Shown: positions 22,401 through 35,285 of the stretch, one piece after another
Numbering within the stretch: the first letter of the stretch is position 1
Layout of the letters: the number at the start of each line of letters is the position of its first letter
Assembly: GCA_037127255.1 (NCBI GenBank)
Contig: JBANSL010000008.1
Location: forward strand, 6,782,896-6,846,895
DNA: 64,000 nt
From: Persicaria tinctoria
Taxonomy: Eukaryota > Streptophyta > Magnoliopsida > Caryophyllales > Polygonaceae
Direction: 5' to 3'
Position numbers and translations under genes: made by a program
The notes under the pieces: generated by a model
Seen by the model: only the letters and a program-made list of their open reading frames with translations
Told to the model about the DNA's origin: nothing
The model's database searches: none

Positions 22401-25400
22401 CTATGACTGATAATAACATTTTAAAAAATAAAATAAAATTGTGAGAAGTTAGAAACCTGTCTCTGGTGCAGAAATTTTCACACATTTGAATTGAAAAAAT
22501 CAACTGATTGCAGGCATGTCATGCTCGTATTGCAACCCCGAACACTCAGCTTAGTTTGCCAGAACTGTCACTTGGAATTATACCTGGAATGGGAGGTCTG
22601 ATAGATACTCCTCTGTGTTCTTGGTTAGTTGTGTAGGGTCTAGAGTTATCCAGTGATAACATTTTAACTGGTACATGTTGAATTCAGGGACACAACGCCT
22701 CCCAAGGCTAGTTGGCGTCAAGAAGGCGATTGAGATGATGCTGGTAACCCTTCCTTTCCGAGTTTACATATTTGTTTCTAATCACCCCTTTAGGACTGCC
22801 AAGCAATACCTTCTTCAAGTTAGGACTTGGCTTAGAAAGATCTTGCAGTAGATTATTCGGCATGTCTTAAATGCCTTTTCGCTTAGCATGGACTCAGTCT
22901 GTGTGTTGATGTGTTGGCAATATGTCTATTTGTCTGGCATATAACACCATAGTGTAATATTGTGAAATTTATAAGGTGGTCATGATATATCCATAAAAGG
23001 GGCCCCTAAGGCACATGGCATGGCGACAAGGACGTGATATCTGAGCAAATGCTTATGGAGTTCAATGTGTTGTCTGTGTAGCTTTATTACAATTCAAGTA
23101 ATGCTTATTCAGCTCTTATATTTGAATCTGTAGACATCAAAGCCCATCTCATCAGAAGCAGGGAACAAGCTTGGACTTATAGATGCAGTTGTCTCCCCTG
23201 GAGAGCTGCTAAAAGTATCTCGGTCATGGGCTCTAGACATTGCTGAAGGGCGCAAACCATGGAGACGTCCCCTTCACTTGAATGACAAGATTGGGTCCCC
23301 CTTTGAAGCAGGTGAGATAATTGCAGTAGCTAGGAAGCGGGTAAAACAGACAGCAAAAAACATGCCTCAGCACCAGGTGTGCCTGGATGTTATTGAGGCG
23401 GGTATAGTACATGGAGGCTATAACGGAACCTTGAAGGTATTTGTGTTGAGTAGCATTCTCGGTCAGCAATGGCCCTCTTTTGACATATATTCACTGGTTT
23501 CCAACTCATCCTCCGTAGGAAGCAAAAGTGTTCAAGGAGCTGGTTGCCTCTGACACATCAAAAGGGCTAATCCATTACTTCTTCAGCCAACGGAAGACCA
23601 CTAAGGTAATATCCTTGTTCATTTACAAATGTTGTTGAACCACCCTTTTATACTCTTTAATTTTGTTAGGAATGTGACGATAGCCGAGTCACTCATAGAT
23701 TTTTCATTTTTCACTTTGTTTCTCTGATTTTATGTTCCTAAAATGTCCCTTGGTAATATGGAATGAACCTACCTGATATTAGTGTTATGCATCGCTCACA
23801 GGTACCTGGTGTGACTGATGTTGGACTTAAAGCAAGGCAAATGAAGAAAGTTGCTGTTATTGGAGGAGGTCTAATGGGTTCCGGCATAGCGACATCTCTC
23901 ATTCTAAGCAACGTATCTGTTGTCCTCAAGGAAATCAACGCTGAATATCTTTCAAAAGGGATAAAAGCAATACAAGGTGATATTTTTCAACAATAAAAAC
24001 ATCTAATTCTTTCTTATAAAGGGGGGTCAAATGGTGTTCTTCAACACAAGTTTTCAAATGAACTGCTTCAAACGACACAACAAATGTCAAATGTTCTTTT
24101 AGGCAAATGATTTCTATTACTTTCCAGATGGTGAAGATTTGGGACTTGTTCTAGCTCCTTGCCAGTTCTGATAATTCATGGCTGTGTTTCACATAACAAA
24201 TTTCCGTGGTTGTGGCAGGAAATATCAAGGGCTTGGTTAATAGGGGGACTTTGACGCCTGAAAAAGCAGAGAAATCCCTTAAACTACTTAAAGGTGTACT
24301 AAATTATGATGAATTCAAAGATGTTGACATGGTCATTGAGGTAGATCATCATGCATTTTAGCATCTCATCTGTTCTATTAAATTTCAGCCACTCAGTTAG
24401 AACTTTACTATCAGATTCAGATTGCCCTCTAACTTCTAGGTTTCCTGAACTATCTTGCAGGCTGTTATTGAGAAAATACCACTTAAGCAAAGTATATTTA
24501 GTGACATTGAGAAAATTTGCCCCAAACACTGCATCTTGGCGACGAACACATCAACCATTGACCTCAATATCGTTGGACAAAAGACGAGGTCTCAGGACCG
24601 TATTGTAGGGGCACATTTTTTCAGGTTATCAATTTTACATTGTAGAATAACAAATTGCTTGGCTTAAAAAGGCAGAAAAAAAATGCATCAGCATAATGAA
24701 TAGTTCCTGACCTTTCTCTTGACTAAATATTGATTGTGTGATGAACAGCCCTGCACATATAATGCCTCTTCTGGAAATTGTTCGGACAGATAAGACATCA
24801 CCTCAAGTAATCCTTGATCTTATAGCAGTGGGTAAGGCAATGAAGAAAGTTCCTGTTGTGGTTGGCAACTGCACTGGTTTTGCTGTCAATAGGAACTTCT
24901 TCCCATACACCATGAGTGCACACCTTTTGGTTAATCTTGGTGTGGACCTTTATCGGATTGACAAGGCAATTACGGATTTTGGCATGCCAATTGGCCCTTT
25001 CATGTAAGTCCCTTATTTCACTTTGGCTTACTCTTTGTGTTGTATCTGAAATGATCCACCCATCCCCTACAATTTGATCCACCCATATGTTGTGTGTTAA
25101 ATATGTGTATTGGATATTGAGTAAATGATGAATTCAACATCAAACTACCAAATGGTCTAAAAACAACTGCTTTTAAGTTTTCTTGGATCCTTTCCCAATC
25201 CTCATAACTTTTGTGGTTATATGTGATCAGCAATAATGATCAGAAGTGTCTTTGTTGTTTCTATGTTATTGAAGGCTTCAAGACGTTGCTGGTTACGGAG
25301 TGTGTTTAGCTGCTGGGAACGAACTGGCAACCGCATTCTCAGACCACTCCTTCAGTTCTCCATTGCTCGAGCTCCTAATGAAAAGCGGAAGACATGGTAG

Positions 25401-26185
25401 CCTTGCGGTTTTAAATCCATGTTCTTGACTCTTATGTGTTCCTTTGACATCAATATTTTCTCCGTGCAGGGAAAGCCAACGGAAAGGGATACTATCTCCA
25501 CGAAAAGGGTACCAAGCCAAAGCCTGATAGCTCTATTCTTCCCATCCTAGAAGAGTCCAGGGCGATAACCAACATTATGCAACATGGAAAGGTATGTTAG
25601 ACACCGCCATCTAACGAAAAACAAACACTAAAAATGCGAGGTTGAGACAAAGTTTTGTGTTGTTTCCTGCAGCCCATATCGGTGTCTGATCAAGAAATAG
25701 TGGAGATGGTGCTGTTCCCAGTGGTAAACGAGGCTTGTCGTGTGCTGGATGAAGGGGTCGTCATTCGAGCATCAGATCTTGATGTATCATCTATAGTCGG
25801 AATGAGCTTCCCTTCTTACCGGTCAGTCATTTTAACCTCAAAGACATCAATGAGATCTGTGGGTTTCTTCAAATGAAACTGACTGGTTGTTCGTGTCTTC
25901 GTTGTCAGTGGTGGCATTGTCTTCTGGGCAGATACTATCGGGCCACGTCATGTATACGAAAGCTTGAAGAAATGGACAACTCTATACGGCAACTTCTTTA
26001 AGCCCTCAAGATACTTGGAACATAGAGTAGCTAACGGCATTCCATTGGTAAGAACCAACCAAATAGCTTGACCTTAGTCGATCGAGTACCTTTATTGTAT
26101 AACAAAATACTAACCGAATAGCACTGTGGTTTCTCTACAGAGTGCACCTGGCTCAGCATCACCAGCTTCAAGATCGCGCATTTGA
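19409..26185 (+). CDS. AIM1: Peroxisomal fatty acid beta-oxidation multifunctional protein, AIM1 type
   Basis: Enoyl-CoA hydratase/3-hydroxyacyl-CoA dehydrogenase of peroxisomal beta-oxidation, 724 residues (AIM1/MFP2 family about 720). Exons: 19409-19502, 20238-20309, 22020-22082, 22167-22223, 22327-22394, 22514-22595, 22688-22743, 23134-23436, 23519-23605, 23802-23976, 24219-24340, 24461-24624, 24749-25003, 25275-25396, 25470-25591, 25673-25821, 25909-26047, 26141-26185; all junctions are GT-AG and in frame. The hydratase half carries [12 protein letters not shown] (Glu115) and LPELSLG (Glu135), the two catalytic glutamates by family analogy. The dehydrogenase half has the NAD loop [12 protein letters not shown] (about 311-322), the catalytic His445 in GAHFFSPAH, and NCTGFAVNR. 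It ends in SRSRI; SRI is a weak PTS1-type tripeptide. The '[13 protein letters not shown]' stretch favours AIM1 over MFP2. Intron 2 (1.7 kb) carries an LTR-like insertion. Confidence 0.97.
20640..21440 (-). mobile_element. LTR-like insertion in AIM1 intron 2
   Basis: About 800 bases unlike the surrounding intron. Read on the minus strand it has the look of a plant retrotransposon LTR: a TATA-type box (from gcttatatag near 21100) followed by a leader-like GC-richer stretch that ends near 'gaactgcgtcaacaaatctc' (20715-20735). No gag or pol is present, so a solo LTR or short TRIM-type element is likely. I could not fix the ends or a target-site duplication. At 21239-21393 it contains an imperfect hairpin whose outer arms both read 'aatgaaatt.tacacatg' type sequence. 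Confidence 0.45.
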
Positions 26186-27046
26186 AGACACCGTTACATG
26201 GAAGTTGGAAGCAACAGGCGGTAACAAGCACAGGTGAAATAACTGGGGAAGCTCAATGACGAGATCTTGAGGCTAGATTTTGATCTTCTTGTTGTGTATT
26301 TTAGAGCTTTGAATAGGAACACCATTGGTATTCACTCTTTGCAATCTACCTTAAAACTTGGTAGTTAGTATAACGACCTCATAGTTGGGGGTTAGAGGTG
26401 GCAATCGAGTGAGTCAGCTCGTGACAATTCAGTTTGGGTCAATACTCAATACAACTTGTGTCATTATCAAATTGGGTTCTGGCCGATTGTGATGGTTTCT
26501 CGAGTCGGTTTAGATCTTGTCAGCTCTAGGTTGGATTATCTTTAGGGCATACCACAGCATAAGAACAAGCAAGGAAATCTGATAAACTTGACAAGGTCTA
26601 AACATGAACTTAAATATGCATCTTAAACTCAACTTGAACCTCAATAGATCCTAATTAATACACTTGTGTATACCAGTAAGAACCTATCTGATTCAATAGG
26701 AGATTGACATGGGATAAAATTACTGGAACTAAAACATGATTATTCACCTCCTAAGGCATCCTAAAATAAGTTTTTACAACCTAGAAGCTGCACCAGCAGT
26801 TTAAAAAAATCGATATAGGATCCCAGTAAATACGAGTCGAACAAAGCTGTTCGGCTTATCGGAGAGAGGTGCATTTATACAAACCCTGCAGCTTTCACCT
26901 GGGCATGGAATGTGGTGTGGTTAGGAAATAAAAACTCTGTATCCTCATCTACATTTGCAATTCTGCCACTTCTACCGCGTCCTTCGGATTTCTATCTTCG
27001 GATCGTTTGTACAAACCTTTAGAAACAGGCCTTGGTAGCCCCTCTG
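26186..27046. other. Convergent 3' region between AIM1 and TCX
   Basis: The stop codons of the two convergent genes are 861 bp apart, so their 3' untranslated regions approach each other. 26395-26530 has a 'gaggtggcaatcgagtgag' start, which resembles the ends of short plant transposons, but no pair of termini was found. No gene is visible. Confidence 0.4.
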
Positions 27047-30000
27047 CTACAATTGGGAATTTGGAATTTGATTGAGAGAGTCACTATTTGAAGCAACTGC
27101 CACCTTAGCTGTTACCGGGGTAGTACTGTTGTTAGGATGTGGGGAATTTGTTGCGCTTTCGTTGAGGGGCTCCCGTTGATTCTTATTCTCAGCACTCGGT
27201 TTCCCAGTGCCGTTGGATATTGTTTCTTGACGAGTCCTAGATTCAGATCTTGTTAAAGAAGCACACTTTGTTGTTTCTGTAAAAATCATCAAGGAAAGCT
27301 GGTTAAAGGCACACCTAGTAGTTAAATCTGTCTCTGAACTAGAACCCTATTAGTACATTGTAAAGCAACTCATGGTCAGTAGAGATCTTTAATTTGATGC
27401 AAAAAAGGGCATTACAAGGAACATACCAAACCCAACCGAAGAATCCTAGGATTTTGAATGAAAAAAAAACCTATAACTTGCTTGAAACAATAAACCTGAC
27501 CTGCATTTTGAATTTACCTCAACTCAGAAATTTTAAATCCATAACCTATAACTGGCTGACTTGTGAATAAACCTGAACTTGAATGCTGTCTGGCATGAGT
27601 GACAGGATTAGATAGATTTTGAACCCATTCTATCACATTGCACTCTAATCAAAAGAGTGAAAAATATCCAACTTTCTAATCCTTCAATTTTTTGGTGCTA
27701 ACAGATGGACTCTCAGCAACAAAAGAAATCAAATAATTTGAATACTCCTGAAAACCTAAAAAAAATAAGTTGAATGCTTTATATTTTGGTTACTAGAGTC
27801 TAGAGTGTTTACCTTTAATCTCTCCTAATGTAATAAGCTTCGTCAAACAATCTCGAAACTTGGTTAATACAATCCTTTCCTGCTCCATATAGACCTCTGT
27901 AATGCCTTGCTCAGCCACCTTCGAAGCTGTACACAAGGCGTTGCTTGTTTTCCTGTCTGGAGAATCTGCTTCCATGAACATTGTATCTTGTTCATCACAC
28001 ATCAACGCTAGTGTTTCAGGGGACAAAGGTCTGACTTGTGGTTCATCCCCATCATCCAAATTGGAGTTGCTGGGCACTGATTCTTTGTTTTCGTTGCAAC
28101 TTGAACAATTGTCAGTGAGGGCTTTCTCGTCTGATTTTTTGTGATCACATGCCTTTTCTTGGCTTGATGAAGCAACAGAAGTTTCTTGTTGACCTCCTTC
28201 CTCTTTCTCTGTCGTAACTGCACATTCTGAAATCATTGCAAAAACAAAAGAATGCCTCATCAACAGAAAGGTCAAGATACGCTCTACATAATAATTGGAT
28301 TTGGAACTTATTTTAGAAAGTGCATAAACTCATAAAGTACATACTAATATAAAAAAAATGCATTATCACAAAGTGGGATTTGTCAACAGGAACTCCAAAA
28401 TATACTTTCTCCACCCCCCAAACCTCGTCGATTTCTAGGGTGGAAAATTGTGTATTTTCTTATGCTTTGTCACCTTACAAATGATTAATGTTTTCAAAGG
28501 TATTCAATGTCCAATTTTTAAAAAATTACTTTAAAAAACTTTTTCAGCAATTGCTTTCTTATGTGGGATGTCATCATTCACAACTTCAAAATAGTTATAT
28601 CTGACTTGCTTTGAAGAGGTGAAGATATAATTTATCAGAATAGATCATTATTTAGGCTTGGGGATTGAGATCATGTAAACATGATAGCAATGAAAATTTC
28701 AGCTAGGATAGGGGAAAACAAGGGATCGTTTGCACCCAACAAAAGAAGTGTCAGGTTCTATCAGGATTGTCACAATAATGTGGTTGAATAAAGAAAGTAC
28801 AAACTAGAGCCAAGGGCTTCAATAGGGGATGGGCGTGGGTGTACACAGTATAAACTCTAAAGGCATTCGAAAATTATGGGGACTCCCCGTTTACAGCTGG
28901 TAGCTAGAAACTCTCTCTTTATGTAACCTTCCCATGACCAGAATACAAGTCATCCTTCCCTTTAAATGAATCATAAAACTGAAAGCTAATTTTACCTCTA
29001 AATGTCTTGATAACTTCTTCAGATAATACCACTAGAACCGAGCAAAGCTCCTTCACATCTTGGCGCTGAATGATATCAGCCAAAAGAGACCTTAAAACAT
29101 CACCAAACAGTTCAGTTCTGCAGAAAAGTGATGATACAATGGGGAATGCCCCCAAATCCATACACAACAGGATAAGGACGTGTATGAGATATTTGAGGTA
29201 GTGATAGGTTTATGCTAGATATTCCCTTCAAAGAATAATTCCTAGGAAAAACAAAGTACGGACCTGTAGGTAAAAGTGCCTGGAGCAGTGCAATTGACAG
29301 CTCGGGCTGCAGCAAAAGAAGACACTGTAGAGGAGGTCGTGGATGGTTTGACATTGTTTGCCTGAAAGAAAAAAAAGCACCCATCAGCAGGTATGAAGAA
29401 AACAAAGTCCATCTAAACAGAAGTACCTATCTTCTAAGCAGGAAAGGTCAAACCTCCATGTAAATAAGGAATCAAGGACTAGCAAATCTAGAATCAAGAT
29501 ACTCAAGTACAAATTTTACCTGCTGAAGTCTCTGAATAGAGGGATCCTTGATTGTACCGCCCACTAAGTGTTCTTGAACTTTTCTCTTTTTTGGCGTGGG
29601 AGTAGATATGAATCCAGATGATCCAATAGCTCCAGTAATAGCAGCATTTGCAGCTTGTTGGATGTAAGCTATATTGTTTGTATGAATTCCTTCAAAGAGA
29701 GCTTGTCTCTCTTCACTTCCTTCAAAGTTCTTGCAATCCAGACATTTGCAATTCTCAGAGCACAAGATATTTGCTTGAAAACACTCGCAATATTTCTTGA
29801 GACATCCTGATTTCTTGCAGTGGCATCCTTTGTTATGCCTTGCCAACGCAGCTTCTCTAGTATCTACCTACACAAATGTACATCGGCAAGTTAGTGAGTA
29901 AGACTGTAAGAGAGAATCCAGTGACTCGTGAAGCTTCACAGGATTCTTGGAAATCAAGGTAAGTTTCCTGAACTGCAACAGTTTAGCTAATACTTTGCTC

Positions 30001-32231
30001 ATTATTGTCAAAACAAAATAGCTGAACTACAATTTTTTCTTCTAAATATGGCATAAAAATAACAGAAACATATAAGAATAGAATTGCATGTTATTTATGA
30101 TTAAAAATACGTGTAATACCCTGCTGTTCCCATTGCCATGGGGGCTGCTAGCAATTTTTGGTCTAAAGGCATTTGGATTGCGCTCTAAGGTTGCTTCCAC
30201 TGCTTCTCTTCGTGCAGCCTCATTCTCAACATTGTTATAGCAATTGACACAATTACAACCATCACAAAATACCCCAGATGCAAAACACTCACAATACCTG
30301 GAACGAAACATCACTAAAATTAGACTCATATCCAACATAGATGTAAGCAGGCATGAAAATTTTAGATATGAAATATCAAAATAGAATGTGACTTGTTAGC
30401 TCCCCAACCCCCCACCTACCCCCACCAAAAAAAAAAACAAAAAAAAAACAAATGTGTGACTATACCTCGATAGTTGCGTAACAATCAACAAACATGCAAG
30501 ATAAGATTCATATTTAGTGAACCACTTAATAACAGAGATTATCGAAGATCTGCAATGAATCTCTAAACGCTTACTTTTGCTCTTGCACTATGCAATTACA
30601 TGTTTTGTTTGTTTGTAGAATAGAGAGCAATAGTGAGATTGAGGAGATCTTTCTTATCTATCCTACACAACCAGTCAGCAATCAGATGTGAAGTTCTCTT
30701 TTAAGAAGTTTGACCATAGGTACCACCAGGTAGATGCCATTTTCATTTCCAGCAACGATGGGGTGTATTGTTCTCTGAATGTACCCTTGCCAACTTTGTA
30801 CAAAGCTCCCCATCATAGTACTAGAAGCTCGTATAAATAAAAATAAGAGAGGAAGGAAGAAGGCGGAAATGTTATTCCCTAAGACTTTGAGAAGCATGCT
30901 ATGCTAAACAATTTAAATGAAAGACTGCAATGAAAGACTGCAAGCAATTGAGAACTTACAGCTTCAAGCAGCGGGAATGTCTGCAGTTGCATTGCTTTTT
31001 CCTCTTTGGAGTTGAATCTTTTGCATCAATATTTGACCTTGGTCGTGCTCCAGGAGATTCTAGTTTTCTGCACTCAGCATACAACATTAATTGTTACAAG
31101 GACGATAAGAAAGTGTGTAAAGTTTTTTTATGACCACACCGCAAAAAAACAATGTAAGTAAATTTTTTAGTACAGAAGAGCACTACCAATACATAACAGT
31201 TCCATAATTAATCTAAAGTTACAAGAGAGATTTCCACTGAATAATATCAGTCACGCGTGCTAAACCAGCAGCAACCTGTGGCAGATATAAGAAACATGCT
31301 TATATTTTATCACGAAAAGAGGGTAGGGCTGAGGAAGGTATATACATCCCCCTCTTTAAAGATGATCACGTGAGGAGAATCTTGAGGAGCGGCCTCATCT
31401 TCACCCTTGAAGCATCAGCCATCCAAGTACAGAAACATGATATTAATCTTCACCGGTACAAGCCAAGGCAAGGAAAGAAAGCCTCCCATATGGTGCACCA
31501 ACAACATTTAGAATACTTGATGATATCACATTATTAATTTTCTAAAATTGAAACCCTTCATCATCTGATATTTGTAATTCTAACTTCAAGACCAGAAATG
31601 GGAGCTAAAAGCTACTCAACACTGATGAGTCTGAAGCTACTAATCAAACTAAAAACCTACCTTTTATAAACCATGTCCAACTGTTTCTATAATACTATTG
31701 TCTCAAAATTTCAACATCAAAAAAGGAAAGGATGAATATGAACAGTACCCAAAACCCTCACACAATCACACATATTATCAACAAAAGAAAGGCACAAAAT
31801 TTTGAATCAAGAAAAACAACTCACACGAATCCAATTGAAGAATTTGCCGTCTGTAGAGGCAAAGGCAACGCCCCCGCGGTTGGATGCATTGAAGATGGCG
31901 GCGGCGGTGGCGGTGGCTGATTTTGAATCTTACCAGAAGTGGTAGGCGATGGTGAAGGCAGAGCTATCGGAGGGGACGGAGACTGTAAATCAACCACCTG
32001 ATCGCGTCGAGCCATCACCGCCGCACTTGCAGCCGTCGACGGAGCACTAGAGAGCGCAGCGAAATCGAGCTGCCTCGCCAACTTCTTCGCTGGTAAATCC
32101 ACTGCCTTTGTGCCAGTCGCCGTTGCAACACTCCGAGCCGCCGGAGGAATTTCAGTAATCTGTGCCTCCGGATGCAGCTTAATCGAAGGAGGCAAATCTA
32201 CACCTCCTTTCCCCGCACTGGCTTGCTCCAT
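27047..32231 (-). CDS. TCX5: Tesmin/TSO1-like CXC-domain protein, TCX5/TCX6 type
   Basis: DNA-binding CXC (CRC) protein of the plant DREAM-complex LIN54 family, 634 residues. Exons on the minus strand: 32231-31825, 31067-30960, 30297-30120, 29867-29520, 29361-29264, 29117-28996, 28226-27813, 27276-27047; junctions are GT-AG and in frame. The N-terminal exon carries the group motif [12 protein letters not shown] and proline/serine-rich low-complexity sequence. CXC1 (about 161-200) reads [23 protein letters not shown]2 (about 245-285) reads [20 protein letters not shown]; between them is the conserved [10 protein letters not shown] linker. The C-terminal exon has [17 protein letters not shown] and [14 protein letters not shown], both characteristic of TCX5/TCX6. 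In Arabidopsis these proteins repress cell-cycle and DNA-methylation genes (established knowledge). The plain TCX5 versus TCX6 choice is inferred from synteny. Confidence 0.95.
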
Positions 32232-32982
32232 ACCTTTCCAAATTCAAAAAGATTCCGATTTGAAATGAGAATTTCTCAATCAACACTAATCACCAGACAA
32301 TAAAATTCCAATCAAAATCCTGTAACCCCTTCCTCCAGATGCCACACACAAGAATCAATCAAATCCGCGCCGCTAAATTAAATTCAAACAGCACAAGGAA
32401 TTGAAAAACCTCGCCGCGAACCCTGATCGGAAGATTCAATAAAAGCCAGAAAGTAGCAGGTCCATCAACAAAGCTCCAATCAATCAACACCTCAAACAGA
32501 TACTGAGAATGGCAGAAGTGAAATTGAAGATTCCAAAGCTGGATTGTGAAGAAGAAAGAGGGGTGTGTGAGAGAGGAGCGAAAATCGGGTTCGTTCGTCC
32601 GGCCTCAGGCTCCCTCTCAGCCTCTTTTGAAATTCAATTATGTATAGTATTGGACGGTGGATACGGGAGTTTATTGGATTGGACGGTCGAGATTGGTTGG
32701 GTTGATCGAGCGGTGAGGATTCATAGGTTTTTGAGTCAGTGGGGGGTTTTCGACCGTCGGATCTGTGGAAGATTTGTTGCGAGGGGATGAGCGCGTGTGA
32801 GGAGGTTGGGTCGCGTGTGGATCGGAGGAGCAGGTGATTTCAGTGGTGTAGTTGTACTGGATTATTTCTCTTTGAAAGGAATTTATTATTTTATCTAAAG
32901 ACTGGGTTATATTGGCGCTATGGTCAACTACTTCGTTTGCTTGAAAAAAATGAAAAGGTTGTTTGTTATTGTTATACACTTA
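32232..32982. other. 5' region of the TCX gene
   Basis: The leader and proximal promoter of the minus-strand TCX gene should lie here (leader probably 32232 to about 32510). No TATA box is obvious. I see no separate gene; the 93-codon plus-strand frame at 32509 has no features of a protein. Confidence 0.4.
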
Positions 32983-33814
32983 TCGCGTGTTTGGCAAAAT
33001 GGGTTTTTTTTAGGGGTGTGGTTTTTTTAGGAGGTTGAGTTTATTTGGAGTATTATGGAGGTGTGGGAGGTGGAGTTTTTTTTTTTAAATAACCTTTAAA
33101 AAAACCTAATTGGTGTTTGGTGGATATAAGGGGTTGAAGATATATTTATGGGCAAACTGACTTTTATACCCCATTTTTATTTGTTCACCTCCTTGCCCAT
33201 TGCCCTCATTTCTTCTTTGGGTTGGATCGAAGAACAACTGGCGTTGAAAACCCTAGGTCGGGGGTCTGCTGGCCGGTTGCTCCAAGGTATGTGCTTCCTC
33301 CTTCCTCCTCCTACAATTTCTGCTGGCCGGTTTCTGATTTCCCGCCTCTTCCTCTCGTTCTGATTGGAGCTCGCGCTCGAGGCCGAAATCAGAGTTGTCG
33401 AGGAGGACGCCGACGTGGAGGAGGCCGGGGCAGCAGACAGAGATCTTGTGGAGGGAGGACCAGCCAGCAGGGGAGTGGTCGGAGGAGGGGAGGGAGAGGT
33501 CGGCGGCGACGGTGGGGACGGCTGTTGCTGCTGCTCGAGGTCGCCGACCAGTTGATGCTGATGCTCACGGTGCTGTGGTGGTTGCTACTGCAAATCGAGA
33601 GAGAGAGGGGTAAAGTGGATAAAACTCCCCCAAAAAATAACCTTAAACTCCATAATCTCCCCCCCCCCCCCCCCCCGGTTTTGATTTCACATAAATTAAC
33701 CTGCACCTTGACCCCATGGAAGCTGAAGCGTGAGCTGCTTTCAAACACCCCTTCAAGAGGTTAAATTTTTTTTAACCTCTTGAAACCTTATCAAATCTGC
33801 TATCAAACAGGGCC
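32983..33814. mobile_element. Possible PIF/Harbinger-type element with TTA duplication
   Basis: The left end reads tcgcgtgtttgg and the right end, inverted, ggccctgtttga; the shared TGTTTG core is at the same offset. Both sides are flanked by TTA (32980-32982, 33815-33817), the usual target of PIF/Harbinger elements. The interior is GC-rich, with overlapping open frames that reflect a simple GGA/GGC-rich composition, and a run of C at 33660-33676. A hairpin made of 'aagaggttaaa' and its complement lies at about 33755-33783. There is no transposase. The ends are short and partly mismatched. Confidence 0.4.
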
Positions 33815-34149
33815 TTATACTACGTGATATTTAGTCAGATAAAGTTTTTACCTTCAAATAGATTTATTTTATGCTTTCAGTTAGATAAAGTTTTTACTTT
33901 TAGATAGATTTATCTTATATTTAAAGCCCGTAATATTATTTTTATATATTGTATTGGTTGATGCACCATAAGATACATAATTTAATAAAAACACATATTC
34001 TCCAACTTTTATTCTAAAGTTTGGATCTTGGATTTGCCCTAGCTTACAATGGTTTTTTTTTTTTGAAACAGGAAAGCAATTAGAATAAATAAACCGCTAC
34101 ATGTCGTTACTCATCCTAGAGTGTCTTTGCGGATGAGAACTTGTAATTT
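33815..34149. other. Intergenic, no gene seen
   Basis: AT-rich spacer. A 'cagataaagtttttac' phrase occurs twice (about 33836 and 33883). Nothing else is recognised. Confidence 0.4.
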
Positions 34150-34860
34150 TTAATCATTCTCCAATCTTTCATCGGCAGGGATACTGTAAGTCAAATGTGT
34201 AATCCTATCGGTCACAACATTAGCTTTTCTAAAATTACGACGAATAGAAACATTAGAGAAAGAATTTAGGATATACCTCATATCAAATGGATCAACTCGA
34301 TGTTCCATGGATAGGGCCAGGCCCAGCATGGATTTAATGACCCAAATGTTATCCCCTTCAATAAGCAGGTTGTTCAGACCCAAATTTCTAACTCTTATCA
34401 TCCCTTGTCTCAGGGTTACCGTCATAGGCCTTTTCCATATTTAACTTGATCACCATCCCCCCTGTCTACCCTTTTCCTTTTTGGAGCGAAAGAAGGGAAA
34501 CCTCACGTGCAATGAGAACGTTATCATGGATAGATCTTCCTTTAATAAAAACACCCTGTAGTGGGTGAATTATCTTTTGAATAACTACTGTCAGCCTAAT
34601 GGTCAGGATTTTGGAGATAATTTTATAAATAGTAGAGCACAAACTAATAAGTCGAAAATGATGTGCAATTTATGGATAATCAATCTTGGGTAGTAATGTG
34701 ATAAACGTATGATTCATTTGTTTAAGCAATTTTCCCGAAGCGAAGAAGGCCTTGACTGCCTTAATAACAAACGGTCCAATAATGTGTCAGTATTTTTGGT
34801 AGAACCCTGCTGACATGCCATCGGACCAGGTGATATCTCAGAAGCTATTGAGAAAACAAC
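34150..34860 (-). pseudogene. LINE reverse transcriptase and RNase H remnant
   Basis: On the minus strand, about 34800-34430 translates in broken frames to a non-LTR reverse transcriptase stretch (ITLLPKI, then FRLISLCSTIYKIISKIL, then QGVFIKGRSIHDNVLIA). 34425-34150 then reads directly into an RNase H-like domain (LREGL-like 'LRQGMIRVRNLGLNNLLIEG' and 'IRRNFRKANVVTDRI'). The middle of the reverse transcriptase, including the YxDD region, is absent. This is an internally deleted, inactive copy. Confidence 0.7.
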
Positions 34861-35285
34861 ATTTTTAACTTCCAAATTAGTTGTCCAAATTCGAGACTTC
34901 AGGAGAAAGTACTCCCAGGTCCTGATCGAGACTCATAGTCGGGTCCGATGAGGATCTAAATCTGTTAGTATACTCACGTAGAGCTAAAGATCTAACCAGA
35001 ACCAGTCTCGATCAAAACCGAATTCACTTGATCAATCGAATCGGATCTTCGGTTAATAATTGTTTATCCAACACTAGAACAATACTAAATTGGCTCCCTT
35101 AAATCGGTTTGTTCTTAGGGGTGTAACTACACAACACAAACAATCCTTAGGGCACTCGGAAGCGATGTGGATCCCACATTCATGGATTAGATTCTGCCTG
35201 TATGGAAGAACTCCATCATCTTCAATGAACCAAGGCAAATTTTCAAAAATTGCAGCCCGGGATCGATCCTTAGAAACCAGCTTGC
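34861..35285. other. Intergenic between LINE remnant and PWWP gene
   Basis: This includes the probable 3' untranslated region of the PWWP gene (below 35286) and unassigned sequence with 'gactcatagtcgggtccgatg'. No gene was recognised. Confidence 0.35.

Noticed and set aside
33222..33764. 180-codon open frame rich in Arg and Gly
   Set aside because: It is composition-driven (GGA/GGC-rich) and overlaps three other open frames on both strands. It lies inside a transposon-like unit and has no domain.
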